Positions 5,206 to 7,548 of a DNA stretch of 7,548 nucleotides are shown here, piece after piece. Position 1 is the first letter of the stretch. Each line of letters starts with the position of its first letter. Both the position numbers and the translations under genes were made by a program. The stretch spans positions 1 through 7,548 of the forward strand of contig CAZQCI010000107.1 in assembly GCA_964592255.1 (NCBI GenBank). The letters are read 5' to 3'. The stretch comes from CAZQCI01 sp964592255. GTDB lineage: Bacteria > UBA10199 > SBBF01. A model generated the notes under the pieces. The model saw only the letters and a list, made by a program, of their open reading frames with translations, made no database searches and was not told where the DNA came from.

Positions 5206-6763
5206 ATGTTAGATGTAGAAATCAAAGAACAATTAACCCATGCTTTTTCACGTTTGGAAAACTCTGTGACCCTTCGTGTGTATCGGAGCATTCATCCGGC
5301 TTATGTCNNNNNNNNNNGAGCTGTTTGAAATGCTTGAAGGCATTGTGGCTACGTCCGACAAAATTAAATTAGAAATAGCCGAAGTGGAACGAGATGTTCC
5401 TTTTTTTGAAGTTTTTTCGTCCTCTGCTCCCACTGCTCGCATTGCTTTTAGGGGAGTTCCTGGTGGGCATGAGTTTACCTCGGTTGTATTAGCTATTTTA
5501 CAGGTTGATGGAAAGGCTAAGCGCCCTGATGAAGGTGTTCTCGATAGAATTCATCGCTTGAAGGGCCCGGTTCGTTTGACAACTTATGTTTCTTTAAGTT
5601 GTGAAATTTGTCCCGAAGTGGTTCAAGCGCTCAATCTTATTGCGAGTATCCATCCGGATATTGTGCATGAAACCGTCGATGGCAATGTGTCTGTTGCGGA
5701 AGTGGAAGCCCTTGGGCTGCAAGGGGTTCCTAGTGTTGTGTGGGAAGGTAAATTGGTTCATTCCGGAAAAGCGAGTTTGCTCGATCTTCTTAAGAAATTG
5801 GAAGAATTATTAGGTTCTCATCCACAATCTGGAGAGTCTATTGATTTAGGTTCTTTCGATGTGGCGGTTCTGGGCGGAGGGCCTGCTGGTGTTACGGCTG
5901 CTATCTATAGCGCACGTAAAGGTTTAAATACCGTTCTTATTGCCGATCGTATTGGAGGACAGGTTCAGGAAACTAAAGGAATCGAAAATATGATTTCTAT
6001 TCCTTATATTGAAGGTCCGCAATTGTCAGCTCAATTAGAATCACATTTGAAAAATTATCCTGTCCGACTCTTAGAGCATCGCCGGGTTACCTCTCTTTCC
6101 AATGGATCGATGAAACGGCTTGCTCTAGAAAGTGGTGAATCTCTGGAGGCACGCTCGGTTATTATTGCCACAGGTGCTAAGTGGCGCGAGCTGGGAATTC
6201 CGGGAGAAAAAGAATATATCGGCCAGGGAGTGGCTTTTTGCGCTCACTGTGATGGACCTTTTTATAAAGGAAAAAAAGTGGCCGTGATCGGAGGGGGCAA
6301 CTCTGGAGTTGAGGCGGCTATCGATCTGGCTGGTATTGCTAAAGAAGTAGTTCTGTTGGAGTTTATGGATAAGTTGAAGGCGGATGAAGTGCTGGTGAAT
6401 AAACTTAAACAACTTCTTAATACTTCTATTATAACTAGCTCTAAAGCTAAGCAAATTATAGGTGATGGAAACAAAGTAGTAGCACTGGAATATCTGGATC
6501 GCGTGTCAGAAAAAACAGTCCGGATTGAATTGGATGGAGTGTTTGTTCAAATTGGACTTTTGCCTAATAGTCAATGGGCTAAAGAAGTGGTGCAGTTGAC
6601 TCCTACTGGTGAAATTATAGTCGACGAAAGAGGCCGAACGTCTTCCTCTGGCATCTATGCGGCTGGAGATGTGACGACAATTCCTTTTAAACAAATTGTG
6701 ACGGCTATGGGAGATGGGGCCAAAGTGGCTCTAACAGCTTTTGAGGACCGTTTGCATTCTTAA
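5206..6763 (+). CDS. ahpF: Alkyl hydroperoxide reductase flavoprotein subunit AhpF (interrupted by assembly gap)
   Basis: AhpF takes electrons from NADH through FAD to two dithiol centres and on to oxidised AhpC. The start is ATG 5206 (MLDVEIKEQL, like E. coli MLDTNMKTQL), with AAGGAG at 5195-5200, 5 nt away. Thirty-four residues precede a run of ten N (5308-5317) and 481 follow, about 515 in total versus 521 in E. coli. Landmarks in order: GHEFTS, LSCEICPEVVQALNL (N-terminal thioredoxin-like dithiol, codons at 5600 and 5609), VLGGGPAGVTAAIYSARKG (FAD-binding), ATGAKWRELGIPGE, CAHCDGP (second dithiol, codons at 6239 and 6248), VIGGGNSGVEAAIDLAG (NADH-binding), FVQIGLLPN and IYAAGDVTT (FAD). 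The frame differs across the N run because its length is a placeholder; aligned to the E. coli protein from memory, few or no residues are missing. A frame opening at 5276 is out of register before the gap and is not the start. Confidence 0.95.
5308..5317. other. Assembly gap (10 N) inside ahpF
   Basis: Ten undetermined bases separate codon GTC (5305-5307) from codon GAG (5318-5320). Ten is not a multiple of three, whereas both flanks are intact AhpF sequence in different frames, so the count is a placeholder. Joining HPAYV directly to ELFEML gives the same spacing as E. coli AhpF, so the real gap may be zero bases. Confidence 0.95.
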
Positions 6764-6773
6764 AGTACCTGCC

Positions 6774-6797
6774 ACCTTTATAAAAAAGGTCTTTTTT
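6774..6797 (+). terminator. Weak intrinsic terminator after ahpF
   Basis: ACCTTT (6774-6779) and AAAGGT (6785-6790) form a 6-bp stem with a 5-nt loop, followed by C and six T (6792-6797). It begins 11 bases after the ahpF stop codon. The stem is short and AT-rich, so termination may be incomplete, but position and U-tract fit the end of the ahpCF transcript. Confidence 0.5.
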
Positions 6798-6870
6798 CAA
6801 AAACTTATCGTCATGAAATGTCGTTTTATTTAGAACAATTTTTTATCAGTCATTTTTTTTCGTTGTTTAA

Positions 6871-6901
6871 TTGACAACATTTTTTGATAAAAATCGATAA
6901 T
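6871..6901 (+). promoter_or_regulatory. Probable sigma-70 promoter of the last gene
   Basis: A perfect TTGACA (6871-6876) and GATAAT (6896-6901, 5 of 6) are 19 bp apart, slightly long. Transcription would begin near 6908, giving a leader of about 35 nt with GGAGAAGGA (6922-6930) before the ATG at 6943. A small inverted repeat (GTTGT 6862-6866 / ACAAC 6874-6878) overlaps the -35. A 9-bp one (TTTTTATCA 6840-6848 / TGATAAAAA 6885-6893) brackets it. Confidence 0.5.
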
Positions 6902-6942
6902 TAAGAGTCAGTCGGAAGTGGGGAGAAGGAAACTCATTTTTA

Positions 6943-7548
6943 ATGGTATGGCAGAATATAGCACGTTTTGATCAAGGACAGCTTGTTTGGGAAGATGTGG
7001 ATGGTGATGGACAAGTCCAAGCACTTACAGAGTTAAAGTTAAATACTGAAACTGGCCCGATTCAGGGCGAGGCTCTTCTTCAGCTTATTAAAATTAACGA
7101 TTTCAATCTTCCTGTTTCTAGCATCGACGGGGTTTTAAGAAATTGGGCTTCGGCTTGTTGTTATTTGAGTCGAAACGAGCCCGCTAAAGCACAAACTGCT
7201 TTATTAAATGTGGATACTTTGGATGCTGCAGGACTGGTTATTCCTTTGGAGGCGAGAGCGGTCTTGCTTCAGGGGGGGGCGCAGTTGGCTGTGGCTCCTA
7301 GTGACCCAGCACTTGATGTACCTCAGCTTGTAGTTACAGTGACTTATATTGGAGAGTCTACTTTTCTTCCAACTGAAGAAGAAGGATACGAAGATATTTC
7401 TGCAATAACTTCAGAAGGCTTAGTAGATGAAGGTTCTGAGCCAGAAGTTGTAACGGTTTCTATGCCAGCGTCGATAGGCCCCGGTGAGGTATCTAGTATT
7501 CCATTACCGAGCGATCCCAATCTTTTGAGTTTATTTCAGCAAGCCTAT
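6943..7548 (+). CDS. Unrecognised protein, 5' part, running off the window
   Basis: There are 202 codons from ATG 6943 without a stop to the window edge. An in-frame TAA at 6898-6900 bounds the frame upstream, so 6943 is the first ATG. GGAGAAGGA lies at 6922-6930, a rather long 12 nt from the ATG. No signal peptide or membrane segment is visible at the N-terminus (MVWQNIARFDQGQLVWED). DVDGDGQVQALTE (about residues 18-30) resembles a calcium-binding DxDxDG loop as in EF-hand, dockerin or FG-GAP proteins, but the acidic residue falls at position 13 rather than the EF-hand position 12. Residues ~60-110 look helical (NWASACCYLSRNEPAKAQTA, then LEARAVLLQGGAQLAV), possibly repeat-like. After that the sequence becomes acidic and Ser/Pro/Thr-rich, like a linker. 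A run of eight G at 7272-7279 lies inside the frame. I do not recognise the family; cell location is unclear. Confidence 0.7.
   Translation, partial: MVWQNIARFDQGQLVWEDVDGDGQVQALTELKLNTETGPIQGEALLQLIKINDFNLPVSSIDGVLRNWASACCYLSRNEPAKAQTALLNVDTLDAAGLVIPLEARAVLLQGGAQLAVAPSDPALDVPQLVVTVTYIGESTFLPTEEEGYEDISAITSEGLVDEGSEPEVVTVSMPASIGPGEVSSIPLPSDPNLLSLFQQAY

Noticed and set aside
5276..5317. ahpF starting at a GTG at 5276
   Set aside because: The residues before the N run in that frame do not resemble AhpF. ATG 5206, with AAGGAG and an AhpF-like MLDVEIKEQL start, is in a different frame that is rejoined across the gap.

Overview
This window is a stretch of an AT-leaning bacterial chromosome. I judge it to be slightly above 40% G+C, not computed. 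It carries a 10-N scaffold gap, so it probably comes from a short-read or metagenomic assembly. The first gene encodes a surface protein with a choice-of-anchor-Q-like region and a MYXO-CTERM-like tail (Cys motif, membrane helix, basic cluster). Together with a classical OxyR and AhpC/AhpF, this points to a Gram-negative relative of the old Deltaproteobacteria. That placement is an inference with low confidence.

Layout. Positions 1-758 hold the 3' end of a beta-helix-type surface protein gene (+). Positions 805-947 hold a MITE-like element: 21-bp terminal inverted repeats, a TATTTT direct repeat on both sides, and two REP-like GC-rich hairpins inside. Two minus-strand genes for unrecognised membrane proteins follow (973-1395 and 1531-2139), with an AT-rich hairpin between them. 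Next come two plus-strand genes, an unrecognised 142-aa soluble protein (2402-2830) and a yeast-Fcy1-type cytosine deaminase (2944-3414). Each is preceded by one copy of an imperfect repeat of about 35 bp.

The functional core is a peroxide-defence module. oxyR (minus, 3508-4470) is divergent from ahpC (plus, 4571-5137), and a consensus OxyR operator half (ATAG-N7-CTAT) lies in the roughly 100-bp shared control region. ahpF (5206-6763) follows ahpC after a strong hairpin that may set the ahpC:ahpF ratio. The expected circuit is that OxyR, oxidised through its Cys201/Cys210 pair, activates ahpCF and possibly represses its own gene. AhpC reduces peroxides, and AhpF recycles AhpC with NADH. The ahpF frame is broken only by the assembly gap, and alignment to E. 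coli AhpF from memory suggests that essentially no sequence is missing there.

After a weak terminator and a TTGACA-bearing promoter, a final plus-strand gene (from 6943) runs off the window. It encodes an unrecognised protein with an early Asp-rich DxDxDG motif and an internal run of eight G. I see no CRISPR array, tRNA, rRNA, phage genes or transposase. The only mobile-type feature is the small MITE-like element. No clearly new multi-gene system is visible. The least explained items are that element, the paired repeats around the 142-aa gene, and the unrecognised genes.
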